64,000 nucleotides of DNA from CAYPGJ01 sp964638515 (GCA_964638515.1 CAZWZL010000005.1:1-64000), one strand, 5' to 3'. Positions 53,765 through 63,287 are shown, numbered from the stretch's first letter. Notes: generated by a model from the letters alone, not told the origin. Program-made: numbers and translations.

Positions 53765-53826
53765 GGATTGTTCCTGCGCGCAGGCGCGATGCGGTGTTCC
53801 GGTTCTATAGGCGAGGACGAGGGCGA

Positions 53827-56800
53827 ATGACGGCAACAAGTCCACAACAGACCAACAACGCGACGACCTTGGCGCCCGAGACGCCGGGCCTCCTCGAGCG
53901 AAACCTGGCGGCCCTCTCCCGCCTGTCGCCCGAATCAGCCTTGGAAATCGGGCGGGTCTCGCCATCAGGCGAGTATCGCTTCCTCCGCAGCGGAGACGGG
54001 GGCCTGACGGCCGAGATCCAAGGACGCCCCGTCGCGAGCCGCCGAAACGCGATCGCCGAGGGCGAACGGCTGGCGGCCGGCGTGGACATCAAGACCGCGG
54101 CCGTCGTGGTCGTGATCGGCTTCGGGGTCGGCCACCACGTCCGCGCCATCGCGGAAAAGCTGCAACGGACCGGCTTGGTGGTGGTGTTCGAGCCCGACGC
54201 GGCGCTCCTCAAGGGCACGCTCGAACGCGAAGACTGCGCGTCCTGGATGACCGCATCGAATCTCATCATCGTCACCGATGAATCGGACGCCGCCGTGCTG
54301 GGCACGGCTCTCCGGCGCCACGAGGCCATGCTCGGGCTCGGGGTAACGATCGTGGAGCACCCGGGCTCGACGACCCGCATCGGGGACCGAAGCCGCGCGT
54401 TCCTGGAGACGTTCGCGCAGGTCGCCGCAACGGCGCGCACAGCGCTCGTGACCACCATGGTGCAGACCGAATCGACGGTCCGCAACGTGCTGATGAACCT
54501 GGACTACTACGCCGGCGCGCCGGGCATTGCCGAGCTGCGGGAGTGCGCGATCAACCGGCCCGCCGTGGTCGTATCCGCCGGGCCCAGCCTCGAGCGCAAC
54601 ATGCGTTTGCTCGCACGAGATGGCGTTCGAGATCGATGCGTGATCATCGCCGTGCAGACCGCGCTCAAACCGCTGCTGCGCGCCGGTATCCGGCCGCACT
54701 ACGTCGTCGCGCTCGATCACCATGAGATCTCCCGACGCTTCTACGAGGGCTTGCGATCCGAAGACGTGGCCGGTGTCACGTTGGTCGTGGAGCCCAAAGC
54801 CAACCCGGCGATCCTGCAGACGTTTCCCGGGCCGATCCGCTGCGCGCGCGAGGAATACCTCGACCTCGTCCTCGGCGAGCGGCTCTTTCGAGATCACGGC
54901 TCCGTCCCGCCGGGATCGACGGTGGCGCACCTGGCCTACTACCTCGCCCGGTTCATGGGCTGCGATCCGGTCGCGCTCATCGGACAGGACCTCGGATTCA
55001 CCGACGGACAGTACTACGCGAGCGGCGCGGCGATCCACGAGGTGTGGGCGGGCGAGCTGAACCCGTTCAACACGCTCGAATCGCTGGAGTGGCAGCGCAT
55101 CGTCCGCGGACGCGCGAGCCTGCACCGCGTGACCGACCACCTCGGGCGCTCGATCTACACCGACGAACAGATGCGCACCTACCTCGCGCAGTTCGAGCGG
55201 GATTTCCGCAGCGACGAGTCGAAGGGCCTGACGATCATCGATGCCACCGAGGGCGGCGTGCGCAAGGCCCACACCACGCGCCGAACGCTCGCCGAGTTCC
55301 TCGAAGAGCACGCCCCGGAGGATGCGCCCTCCCTGCGGCTGCCGCCACCGCCGACCGCCGAGCTCAATCGTGACGCGGTCCGCAGCGCCGCCGCACGGGT
55401 TCGAGAAGTTCGCCGAGGGGTCTGGCGCATCGGCGATCTGTCCCGCAAGGCCTCCGCGCTGCTCGCGCAGATGCTCGAGCATCACGAGGATCAGCCCCGC
55501 GTGAACCGCCTCATCGGCAAGGTGCACGCGCTCCGCGACGAAGCCGTGTCCGAAGCCACGGCCTATCACCTGGTCCACCGATTCAACCAAACCGGCACCT
55601 TCCGGCGCGCACGAGCCGATCGAGCCATCATCATGAGCGAGGATGAGCCGGAATCGGCGCAGCAGCTCAAGAACATCGAGCGCGATCTGCAGAACGTCCG
55701 CTGGCTGGGCGAAGCCGCCGACGCGCTGGGCGAACTGCTCGATGTCACCGCAAGAGCGATGGAGGGCGGACCCAAGCGCACACGCGACCTGATGACCGAG
55801 AGCCAGAGCGATCCGGACAACACCGACGCGACCGTCATGAAAGAGCGTCCGCGAGTAGCCGCGCTGGTCTCCGCCCGATTCGACCACGGCGCGCTGGGAG
55901 GCACTCGGACGCTCGGGCCGCGCCCTTGGACCCATGGGCGCGCGGCCCTCGCCCTGACCGTTGAACGCATCGCGCGAACGCCCGGGTTGGACCGTGTGAT
56001 CGTGCTCACGGACGACCCCGTCGCCGCATCCAAGTGTCTCGACCAGACGTCCACGCGAGTCCCCGTGGAGATCGAGCCCGTGGCGCTCGCCGCATGGGAA
56101 AAGCGAGAGGACGCCATCCGAGCCGGACGCGTGTTCGCGGGATGGTGCTGGCGTGGCGGCCCCGGGCATCTCTCGGCGTACGACGAGGCCATCCTGCCCC
56201 GCGCCATGAGCGACGTGATGGAGTCGCGCGCACTCTCCGCCGCACTGGTGCTGGGAGGCGATTGGTGCGCCGCGGACCCCGCGATCGCGGGCGCGTTGAT
56301 CGAACGGCACGCCGAGATGCCCGAGAGATTCAGGGTCGCGTTCACGCAGGCTGCGCCCGGGCTCGCGCCGGCGCTGATCGACCGTCATGTCATGACCGAT
56401 CTGGCAAGGGTGACGGAACTCGATGACGCTGGCGCATTCGCGAGCTTCGGCGGACTGATCGGCTACGTGCCCATCCGACCCAAGGTTGACCCCATCGCGC
56501 AGCCCGTGTGCCTGGTCATCGACCCCGCGGTCCGCGACGCGATGGCCCGCTGGATCGCGGACGGAAGCGAGGGAGAGTCCCTGCTCGCCCACGCCAGCGA
56601 ACGGCTCGGGACGCGTTTCTCCGAAGCCTCCGCCCTGGAACTCGTCCAGGCGGCCGCCGATGCGCTGCCGGAGGCGCCCGGGCACGTCATCTTCGAACTC
56701 ACCACGGCACGACTCACGAGCGGCCGGCGCGCCGCATGGGCGCGCGGTCGGGCGATCGCGGCTGACCCCGGCGAGCCGATTCCCACGCGCCAAGCCGACA

Positions 56801-57501
56801 TTTCCAGGATCGAGCACGTGATACGAGCCCTGAGCGAGGTGCGCGATGACCTGGTCGTGACCTTCGGCGGGAGCGGTGACCCGACCCTGCATCCATCATT
56901 TGGCGAGGCGGTGGAAGCAGCGAAGCGAGCCGGAGCCCGGGCCGTGCATGTGCGGACCGACCTGCTCGCCGAGGATGCTGATATCGCCGCGCTTCTGCGC
57001 ACGGACGTGGTCAGTGTGGACCTTCTGGCGGACTCTAAGGAGACCTACGAGGCACTGACCGGAGTGGACGGGTTTGACCGTGTCACGGGCAACATGGAGC
57101 GTTTGATCAACGCCCGGCGCCAAGATCCGGACGTGTGGCTGGGCGCACCGTGGGTCATGCCTCGGATGACCCGCTGCGACGCGGTGTACGAGGAACTGGA
57201 GTCGTTCTACGACCGGTGGCTGCTGTGGCTCGGCTGCGCGACGCTCGACCCGTTGCCCGATGACTCCGCCCCCGACCGAATCGCGAGACTGCCGCTCCCT
57301 CGAGCCGCGGCGACCCGTTTTGCGCGAGACCGCATGCTCGTGCTCGCGGACGGTCGGGTGGTTGCGGATGAGCGCGACGCGGAGGACGCGAGCTCCGTCG
57401 GCAACGCGTTCGATGAGCCTCCGCTGGACGTGTGGCGCCGACTGGTGGCCGCGCGCGAAGCCGGCGGCGAGCCCGCCCGCGCGTGGACGATGTACGCGTG
57501 A
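53827..57501 (+). CDS. Maf-like glycosyltransferase fused to cysteine-less radical SAM/SPASM-like region
   Basis: A very large protein of 1224 residues from ATG 53827. Residues about 90-450 match the motility-associated factor/DUF115 (PF01973) fold: IGFGVGHHVRAIAEK near 96, PAVVVSAGPSLERNMRLL near 245, YVVALDHHEISRRFY near 292, and VALIGQDLGFTDGQYYASG near 383. Maf proteins transfer nonulosonic acids to flagellin. Residues about 670-930 resemble a nucleotidyltransferase (VAALVSARFDHGALGGTR, VIVLTDDP). Residues about 950-1224 look like a radical SAM/SPASM unit: VTFGGSGDPTLHPSF near 1012, VDLLADSKETYEALTG near 1063. The expected CxxxCxxC and SPASM cysteines are absent (region FELTTARLTSGRR; ADGRVVADERD). 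Overlaps neuA by GTGA. Confidence 0.82.
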   Translation: MTATSPQQTNNATTLAPETPGLLERNLAALSRLSPESALEIGRVSPSGEYRFLRSGDGGLTAEIQGRPVASRRNAIAEGERLAAGVDIKTAAVVVVIGFGVGHHVRAIAEKLQRTGLVVVFEPDAALLKGTLEREDCASWMTASNLIIVTDESDAAVLGTALRRHEAMLGLGVTIVEHPGSTTRIGDRSRAFLETFAQVAATARTALVTTMVQTESTVRNVLMNLDYYAGAPGIAELRECAINRPAVVVSAGPSLERNMRLLARDGVRDRCVIIAVQTALKPLLRAGIRPHYVVALDHHEISRRFYEGLRSEDVAGVTLVVEPKANPAILQTFPGPIRCAREEYLDLVLGERLFRDHGSVPPGSTVAHLAYYLARFMGCDPVALIGQDLGFTDGQYYASGAAIHEVWAGELNPFNTLESLEWQRIVRGRASLHRVTDHLGRSIYTDEQMRTYLAQFERDFRSDESKGLTIIDATEGGVRKAHTTRRTLAEFLEEHAPEDAPSLRLPPPPTAELNRDAVRSAAARVREVRRGVWRIGDLSRKASALLAQMLEHHEDQPRVNRLIGKVHALRDEAVSEATAYHLVHRFNQTGTFRRARADRAIIMSEDEPESAQQLKNIERDLQNVRWLGEAADALGELLDVTARAMEGGPKRTRDLMTESQSDPDNTDATVMKERPRVAALVSARFDHGALGGTRTLGPRPWTHGRAALALTVERIARTPGLDRVIVLTDDPVAASKCLDQTSTRVPVEIEPVALAAWEKREDAIRAGRVFAGWCWRGGPGHLSAYDEAILPRAMSDVMESRALSAALVLGGDWCAADPAIAGALIERHAEMPERFRVAFTQAAPGLAPALIDRHVMTDLARVTELDDAGAFASFGGLIGYVPIRPKVDPIAQPVCLVIDPAVRDAMARWIADGSEGESLLAHASERLGTRFSEASALELVQAAADALPEAPGHVIFELTTARLTSGRRAAWARGRAIAADPGEPIPTRQADISRIEHVIRALSEVRDDLVVTFGGSGDPTLHPSFGEAVEAAKRAGARAVHVRTDLLAEDADIAALLRTDVVSVDLLADSKETYEALTGVDGFDRVTGNMERLINARRQDPDVWLGAPWVMPRMTRCDAVYEELESFYDRWLLWLGCATLDPLPDDSAPDRIARLPLPRAAATRFARDRMLVLADGRVVADERDAEDASSVGNAFDEPPLDVWRRLVAAREAGGEPARAWTMYA

Positions 57502-58268
57502 ACGCGCCCGCCATCATCTTGGCCCGAGGGGGCAGCAAGGGCGTTCCGGGCAAGAACGTGGCCCCGGTGGCCGGGCGGCCCTGCATCGCGTGGACCATCG
57601 CTGACGCCTTGGCTTCACGCGGCGTTGCGCGAATCGTGGTTTCGACGGACGACGACGCGATCGCCCGCGCGGCCTGGAACGAGGGAGTGGAGGTGGCATG
57701 GCGGCCCGGCGATCTCGCCACCGACACCGCTCGCGTCGATGACGCGGCAAGACACGCCGTGCAATGCCTGGAAGCGGGCGAAACCGTGCGCCAGCCGGAC
57801 GACCGCGGCGCGGGCGGTCTGCGGCTGAGCCCGGGTGACGCCATCGTGCTGCTCTACGGCAACGTGCCCGTGCGCCCGCCAGGGCTCATCGATCGTGCGC
57901 TGGAGATGCTCGAACGAACCGGCGCAGACTCGACGCAGTCCTACGCCCGGGTGGGCAAGCACCATCCGTGGTGGCAGGCTCGCGTGAACGAATCGACCGG
58001 AGAGGTTCGCGCATGGGAAGGTGAGACGCTCAATCACGGCGTGTTTCGCCGGCAGGACCTCCCCCCCGCGTTCGTGCCGGACGGCGGAGTGCTGGTGGTG
58101 CGCCGACGCGCACTGTTCCTGGAGATCGAGGGCGTCGAACGCGGCCCGCACGCGTTCTTCGGGAAAGACCGGCGAGGAGTCCTCACCGGCGAAGGCGAGG
58201 TCGTGGACGTGGATTCGCCCATCGATCTGGTCGTGGCCGACGCAACGTTGCGGGAGAAGCGCCGATGA
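57498..58268 (+). CDS. neuA: CMP-nonulosonic acid cytidylyltransferase
   Basis: A protein of 256 residues with GTG 57498 overlapping the preceding stop. The nucleotide loop is AIILARGGSKGVPGKNV, and IAWTIADALASRGVARIVVSTDDDAIA and ILLYGNVPVRPPGLIDRA-like VLLYGNVPVRPPG follow. It activates sialic or legionaminic-type acids with CMP for transfer by the Maf-type protein. Start and stop both overlap neighbours by four bases. The exact sugar cannot be read from the sequence. Confidence 0.88.
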   Translation: MNAPAIILARGGSKGVPGKNVAPVAGRPCIAWTIADALASRGVARIVVSTDDDAIARAAWNEGVEVAWRPGDLATDTARVDDAARHAVQCLEAGETVRQPDDRGAGGLRLSPGDAIVLLYGNVPVRPPGLIDRALEMLERTGADSTQSYARVGKHHPWWQARVNESTGEVRAWEGETLNHGVFRRQDLPPAFVPDGGVLVVRRRALFLEIEGVERGPHAFFGKDRRGVLTGEGEVVDVDSPIDLVVADATLREKRR

Positions 58269-59326
58269 ACATCGGAACGCGCCGGATCGGAGCGCCGGGC
58301 TCGGTGTACGTGATCGCGGAGCTGGGCGTGAATCACGACGGCTCCGCTGAGCGCGCACTGGAACTGGTGGACGCCGCGGCCGATGCCGGCGCCGACGCCG
58401 TGAAGACGCAGTGGTTCGAAGCCGAGCGACTGATGTCGTCCGCGTCAACGCTTGCCGCGTACCAGCGCGACGCCGGCGAGCAAAGCCCCGTGGCCATGCT
58501 GCGCCGGCTGCAGCTGTCCCGGGAAGGCATGGCGAGCGTGGCGGAGCGCGCCAGGCGTCGGGGCCTGCACGCGATCATCACGGTGTTCTCGCACGAACTG
58601 GTCCGCGATGCGGGGTCGATCGGCTGGGACGCCTACAAGACGGCCTCGCCCGACATCGTGCATCGCCCGTTGCTCGAAGCGATCCTGGCGACCGGAAGAC
58701 CGCTCATCCTCTCCACCGGGGCCGCCACGATGGAAGAGGTCGGCCGGGCGGTGCGGTGGGTGGCGACGGCTCGCGATCGGCTGGCGCTGCTGCAGTGCGT
58801 CTCGTCATACCCAACACCCCGCGAAGACGCCGCGCTCGGGGGCATCGGCGCGCTGGCGGACGCCTTCGGGCTGCCGACGGGCTACTCGGATCACACACGC
58901 GAGTTGGACACCGGCGCGTTGGCGGTGGCATGCGGCGCACGTCTGCTGGAGAAGCATCTCACCTATGACCGCGCCGCCAGAGGGCCCGATCACGCGGCAT
59001 CGCTCGACGCCGATGGGTTCGCCCGATATGTGAGAGGCGCTCGCGCCGCGTGCAAGGATCCTCCGATCGCAACCATCGACGACGTTCGCGTGGGCGCCAG
59101 AGAAAAGCGCGTGCGACCCTGCGAGCAGGACGTGCGCACGGTCTCGCGCCAATCGCTCGTCACGCGACGGCCTCTGAATCGCGGCGATGTGCTGCGACTC
59201 GAAGATCTCACCGTCAAACGCCCGGGCGCCGGGCTTGGCCCGTGGCGGCTGCACGAGATTGTTGGCTCGCGTGTGGCGCGGCCTGTCGCGGCTGATGCGC
59301 CGCTGACACCGGAGGACCTGGAATGA
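58265..59326 (+). CDS. neuB: N-acetylneuraminate/legionaminate synthase
   Basis: A protein of 353 residues condensing a 6-carbon amino sugar with phosphoenolpyruvate. The barrel has VIAELGVNHDGSAERALEL, DAVKTQWFEAERL, YKTASPDIVHRPLLEA, ILSTGAATMEEV, SSYPTPREDA, and GYSDHTRELDTGALAVACGA with EKHLTYDRAARGPDH. A C-terminal SAF (antifreeze-like) domain covers residues about 285-353 (LVTRRPLNRGDVLRLEDLTVKRPG). ATG 58265 overlaps the neuA stop (ATGA). Confidence 0.93.
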   Translation: MNIGTRRIGAPGSVYVIAELGVNHDGSAERALELVDAAADAGADAVKTQWFEAERLMSSASTLAAYQRDAGEQSPVAMLRRLQLSREGMASVAERARRRGLHAIITVFSHELVRDAGSIGWDAYKTASPDIVHRPLLEAILATGRPLILSTGAATMEEVGRAVRWVATARDRLALLQCVSSYPTPREDAALGGIGALADAFGLPTGYSDHTRELDTGALAVACGARLLEKHLTYDRAARGPDHAASLDADGFARYVRGARAACKDPPIATIDDVRVGAREKRVRPCEQDVRTVSRQSLVTRRPLNRGDVLRLEDLTVKRPGAGLGPWRLHEIVGSRVARPVAADAPLTPEDLE

Positions 59327-60477
59327 CCGGACGTCGTGCCCGCATCGCCGTCGCCACGGGCTCGCGCGCCGAGTTCGGCCTGCTCGCGCCCGTGATGCGC
59401 GCGATCCGGGCGCACCCGCGGCTGGAGTTGCTCACAATCGTGTCGGGCTCGCACCTGGTGGGCGGCGCTGAGACCTGGCGCGAAGTCGAAGAGGCGTTCG
59501 GGATCGACGCCCGCGTCGAGATGCAGCGCGAACGGCTCACCGGACGCCTTGAAGACGCGCGCGCGCTCGGCCGGGGAATCGAGGGCATGGCCGGCGCCAT
59601 CGAATCCCTTGCTCCCGATTGGATGGTCGTGCTGGGTGACCGCATCGAAGCGCTCGCCGGCGCCGTGGCCGCGAGTGTGGCGGGGCTCCCCGTGGCCCAC
59701 CTTCACGGCGGAGACCGCGCCGAAGGCGTCGCGGACGAAGCCATGCGTCACGCCATCACCAAGCTGTCTCACTTGCATCTCGCGGCCACGCCCGCATCCG
59801 CCGAGCGGATCATTCGAATGGGCGAGCTTCCCTCGCAGGTGCACGTCATCGGCTCGCCCGCGATGGACGGCCTGCACGACATCGCGGCGATGGACGACGA
59901 GGCCTTCTCGCGCTTGGGAAGCCCGCGGGTCGTGTTCCTGATGCACCCGATCGGGCGCGCCCCGAGCGAGGAGCGCATCGCCGCCACCACGGCGCTGCAC
60001 GCCGCGCGGCGCCGAACGGTCATCGCGATGGCGCCGAATCTCGACCCCGGTCGAGAGGGCATCATGGAGGCCCTGCACGACCTCGGCGCCCCCACGCTCA
60101 GCCACCTTCGACGCGACCAGTGGATCAGCCTCCTCAAGCGCGTGGCTCAGGAAGGAGGCGTGCTGATGGGCAATTCCTCTTCCGGGCTCATCGAGGCCTC
60201 GGCGCTTCGCCCGCTGCCTTTAGCCGCGCTGGATATCGGACCTCGTCAGAACGGCCGGGAGGCGCCCGACAGCGTGGTGCACGTAGACGAGACTTCCGAG
60301 GCCATCCGGGCCGGCCTGGATCGGACGGAAGGCCTCTCAGCCGCTTGGCGGGCGGGCCAGGAGCCCCCCGAGCACCCCTATGGGGATGGGAGGGCGGGCG
60401 AGAAAGCCGCGGAAGCGATTGCAGCCATTCCGCTGGAGGCTGCTCGAACGCTCGTCCGAAAGCGAAACGCCTATTAG
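59323..60477 (+). CDS. neuC: UDP-sugar 2-epimerase (hydrolysing), NeuC/LegG type
   Basis: A protein of 384 residues with a GT-B-like fold. It hydrolyses a UDP-amino sugar with inversion to give ManNAc or its diacetamido analogue, the substrate of NeuB. Motifs: IAVATGSRAEFGLLAPVM, VVLGDRIEALAGAVAA, VAHLHGGDRAEGVADEAMRH, HLHLAATPASAERIIRMGE, VFLMHP, and the nucleotide region GVLMGNSSSGLIEA. ATG 59323 overlaps the neuB stop (ATGA). The last gene of the four-gene glycosylation operon. Confidence 0.92.
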   Translation: MTGRRARIAVATGSRAEFGLLAPVMRAIRAHPRLELLTIVSGSHLVGGAETWREVEEAFGIDARVEMQRERLTGRLEDARALGRGIEGMAGAIESLAPDWMVVLGDRIEALAGAVAASVAGLPVAHLHGGDRAEGVADEAMRHAITKLSHLHLAATPASAERIIRMGELPSQVHVIGSPAMDGLHDIAAMDDEAFSRLGSPRVVFLMHPIGRAPSEERIAATTALHAARRRTVIAMAPNLDPGREGIMEALHDLGAPTLSHLRRDQWISLLKRVAQEGGVLMGNSSSGLIEASALRPLPLAALDIGPRQNGREAPDSVVHVDETSEAIRAGLDRTEGLSAAWRAGQEPPEHPYGDGRAGEKAAEAIAAIPLEAARTLVRKRNAY

Positions 60478-60615
60478 GGGCGAGAAGGACGGGGAATCGA
60501 GCCCGGGGCCCGACGCGCACCAAAGTCACGGGCGTGAACCGTCGATCTCCAATGGGGACGGACGACGTGCGATCGCGCGCGGTCCGAACCCCCGAACTCG
60601 GAGGAAGTGACCCCC

Positions 60616-61500
60616 ATGGGCGTTGCATCAACAGACACGAACACGGTGGTTGCCACGGCGGTGCAGGAAATCAATCACATCGCCACCCTGCCCGAGATCA
60701 CCCTCCGCATCATCGAACTTGTCGAATCGCCGTCCTCCACGGCTCAGGACCTGCAGACGGTCATTCGAAGCGACCCCGCCCTCTGCAGCCGCGTGCTCAA
60801 GGTGGTGAATTCCGCGTTCTATGGGCTGCCCGGGCAGATCGCCTCCATCGAGCGCGCGATCGTGCTGCTCGGCCTCAATGCCGTCAAGAACATCGCGGTA
60901 GCCGCGTCCCTCGTGAAGCTCTTCCGCGGGGGTGAACTCTCCCCCCACTTCTCCGCCCGCGAGCTTTGGACACATTCCATCGCCACGGCCACGGCCGCGA
61001 AGACTCTCGCCGACGACCTCAAGATCGGCATGGCCGACGAAGCATTTCTCGGCGGACTGATTCACGATCTCGGCGTGATGGTCGAGCTCCAGTACGATCG
61101 GCAGAAGCTGATCAAGGTGCTGGACATGCTCAACATCGACTCCCAGCACATCCCCCATGCCAACATGCGAGCGATCGAAACAGAGATCTTCGGCGCCACG
61201 CACGAGCAGTTCGGCGCCGGCCTGAGCCAGCGGTGGAAGTTCCCGCCCGCGCTCGTCAACGTCACCGGTCATCACCACGAGCCCCTGCGCCTCCCCGAGG
61301 AGTCCCGCACGCTTGCGTGCCTGATCTACGTAGCCGATCGAATCTCGGCCATGGCGGGACAAGGCTTCCGGCTCGACCTCGACAACCTCACCGCCGACTC
61401 AAACGTGCTGTCCCACCTCGGCATCGAGACGTCCAAGCTCGATGAGATGGCGGCCAACCTGCCCGAGCAGATGCAGGAAGTGAAGCGCCTGCTGTCTTGA
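60616..61500 (+). CDS. HDOD-domain signalling protein
   Basis: A protein of 294 residues. ATG 60616 follows GAGGAAG by eight bases. The HDOD domain spans about residues 15-215: NHIATLPEITLRIIELVESP, VIRSDPALCSRVLKVVNSAFYG, SIERAIVLLGLNAVKNIA, LWTHSIATATAAKTLA, GLIHDLGVMV and HEQFGAGLSQRWKFPPALVNVTGHHH. The metal-binding HD is degenerate, as usual in HDOD, so it is a signalling scaffold rather than an active phosphodiesterase. Members act in chemotaxis, motility and cell-cycle signalling. It follows the glycosylation operon by 138 bases. Confidence 0.9.
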   Translation: MGVASTDTNTVVATAVQEINHIATLPEITLRIIELVESPSSTAQDLQTVIRSDPALCSRVLKVVNSAFYGLPGQIASIERAIVLLGLNAVKNIAVAASLVKLFRGGELSPHFSARELWTHSIATATAAKTLADDLKIGMADEAFLGGLIHDLGVMVELQYDRQKLIKVLDMLNIDSQHIPHANMRAIETEIFGATHEQFGAGLSQRWKFPPALVNVTGHHHEPLRLPEESRTLACLIYVADRISAMAGQGFRLDLDNLTADSNVLSHLGIETSKLDEMAANLPEQMQEVKRLLS

Positions 61501-61671
61501 ACAACGCCCGATTCGCGCGATCGCACGGAGGCGGCGCCCAATCGAGGGAATGCGTAAGCGGCGAAGGGCGCAGGGATGCGGAACCCGACGCCGCTTTGCT
61601 CTGCGCCGACCCATCCGGGCCCGCAACCTAGGATACGGGCGCATGCCCAACACTTGCACGAGCCACAACCC

Positions 61672-62151
61672 GTGATCCTCTTCGTGATCTACGCCGGCGC
61701 CGTTTGGATGCTCTGCTTTGCGCAACGCCGACGCCCGCTGGGCGTCTTGGCGGGTCTGGTTGCCGCGGCTCCGATCGCCATGGCCGGCCTTTGGCTCAAT
61801 CGGGGCCACGACACGCTGACCGTCTGGTCCATCGGCGTGTTCGCCTTCGCCGGGCTCGTTGGGCTGATCGCTCTGTTCCTGGCGGCGCAACCCCGACGTC
61901 CCTCCTCGGCCTGCGACGCCTGCGGTTACGACCTGCACGGGATCGCGTCGCATTATTGCCCGGAGTGCGGGGACGGCGCCGCGCCAAGCCAAGCCCTTCC
62001 GGCCGCGCCCGTCGCGCTCGGCGCGCTTCAGATCGAGGCCCTGCGCGCTCGGCGCGCTCGCGCCAGATGGTCCGCGACCGACAGCCCAAGCACGAGCGCC
62101 GCGCCCACGCCCGCGGCCAGCGCGGCCGATGTCCACGCCCGAGCCTCGTGA
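61672..62151 (+). CDS. Small membrane protein with zinc ribbon
   Basis: A protein of 159 residues from GTG 61672 (VILFVIYAGAVWML); TTG 61654 is an alternative. There are three hydrophobic helices in the first 80 residues. A zinc-ribbon motif CDACGYDLHGI...YCPECG follows, a pattern very common in short planctomycete proteins. The last 45 residues are Ala/Arg-rich and overlap the convergent DUF368 gene by 124 bases, so the tail is uncertain. Function unknown. Confidence 0.6.
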   Translation: MILFVIYAGAVWMLCFAQRRRPLGVLAGLVAAAPIAMAGLWLNRGHDTLTVWSIGVFAFAGLVGLIALFLAAQPRRPSSACDACGYDLHGIASHYCPECGDGAAPSQALPAAPVALGALQIEALRARRARARWSATDSPSTSAAPTPAASAADVHARAS

Positions 62152-63287
62152 TCCATGACCGACGCCGCGCTCCACACCTCCCCACCCGGCTGACGCAACG
62201 CGCCGATCATGAACCCCGCCAATCCCGCCATCGTCGCGTCGTGTGCGCGCCGGAACAACCACCACACGACTCGGCTGAACGTCGCCATCCCCACGACGAC
62301 CCCACAGCCGAACGCCCCGAGGAACACAACATCCGCCCACCACACCCGACCGACGCTCAGCGGTGCGCCCCCCCGCCCCACGAACGACGCGAACGTGTCG
62401 AGCACGCCGCTGATCGCCCCGAGCACCGCCTGATACTGCCCGAGAAACAGCAGCAGGAACGAGCCGCTGATCCCCGGCAGCATCATGGCCGAGATCGCGA
62501 TCATCCCGCAACAGAAGATCCAAAGAAGCGAGGCTCGTTCGCGATCGATCAGCACGGCGCCCTCGTGGGCCGCAAGCCACGCACGAGCCTCATCCGCAGA
62601 CGCCAGGACGGTCACCCGCTCGGGATTCCCGATCCTTCCCGATAACACCCCGTGTGTGTCGATCACCGCCAGCTCGCTCGATGGCGGAGCCGCGCGAGCC
62701 GCGGCCGACAACTCATCAGCGGCTCGAATCTCCGACACCAGCAACGCGGCGTTCGTCGAATGACCCGCGCTGATCACCCGCATCCGCGCATCCCCCGACT
62801 GAAGCCCGACCACCCAGAACGCGAGCACGCCCGTCACGACAGCGGGAACGACGTGTGACAGCCGGCGCGACTTCATCGCGGCAAACGGCGCCCAGCACGA
62901 GGCGAGAATCAGCCCGAAAAAGAACGCATACGTCTCACCGGGCCGAGTCTCCATCAGCCGCGTGATCGTCCGAGCCATCAACGCCACGGCCAGCAGGATC
63001 CCGACGAGCATGGGAACAAGCGTCGACCAGTGCATTCGGAGCGCCGCGCTGACACTCTGCCGCACGCGCCCGCGAAGCAACAGAAAAGCGAACGCCGGCG
63101 AGAGCGACCGGAGCGCCGCGATGAACCGCTCGTACACCCCGGTGATGAACGCGATCGTGCCCCCCGACACGCCCGGCACCACGTCCGCGCACCCCATGGC
63201 GAACCCGCGCGCCACGAGCCCGGCAGACTCACCCGCCCTCCACGGAGGAGGCGGCGAGGGCGCATCACGTGTCGGCGTCGGTTCCAT
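62028..63287 (-). CDS. DUF368 membrane transporter with large insert
   Basis: A polytopic membrane protein of 419 residues of the DUF368 family. Some members have been reported to flip undecaprenyl phosphate. The two repeat signatures are GCADVVPGVSGGTIAFITGV near residue 34 and IAISAMMLPGISGSFLLLFL near 260. The family usually has about 270-320 residues. The extra length includes a soluble insert of about 90 residues between the repeats, with DTHGVLSGRIGNPERVTVLA and EARAWLAAHEGAVLIDRE. The start is ATG 63287 (MEPTPTRDA). Confidence 0.88.
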   Translation of the reverse strand: MEPTPTRDAPSPPPPWRAGESAGLVARGFAMGCADVVPGVSGGTIAFITGVYERFIAALRSLSPAFAFLLLRGRVRQSVSAALRMHWSTLVPMLVGILLAVALMARTITRLMETRPGETYAFFFGLILASCWAPFAAMKSRRLSHVVPAVVTGVLAFWVVGLQSGDARMRVISAGHSTNAALLVSEIRAADELSAAARAAPPSSELAVIDTHGVLSGRIGNPERVTVLASADEARAWLAAHEGAVLIDRERASLLWIFCCGMIAISAMMLPGISGSFLLLFLGQYQAVLGAISGVLDTFASFVGRGGAPLSVGRVWWADVVFLGAFGCGVVVGMATFSRVVWWLFRRAHDATMAGLAGFMIGALRQPGGEVWSAASVMDHEARAWTSAALAAGVGAALVLGLSVADHLARARRARRASI

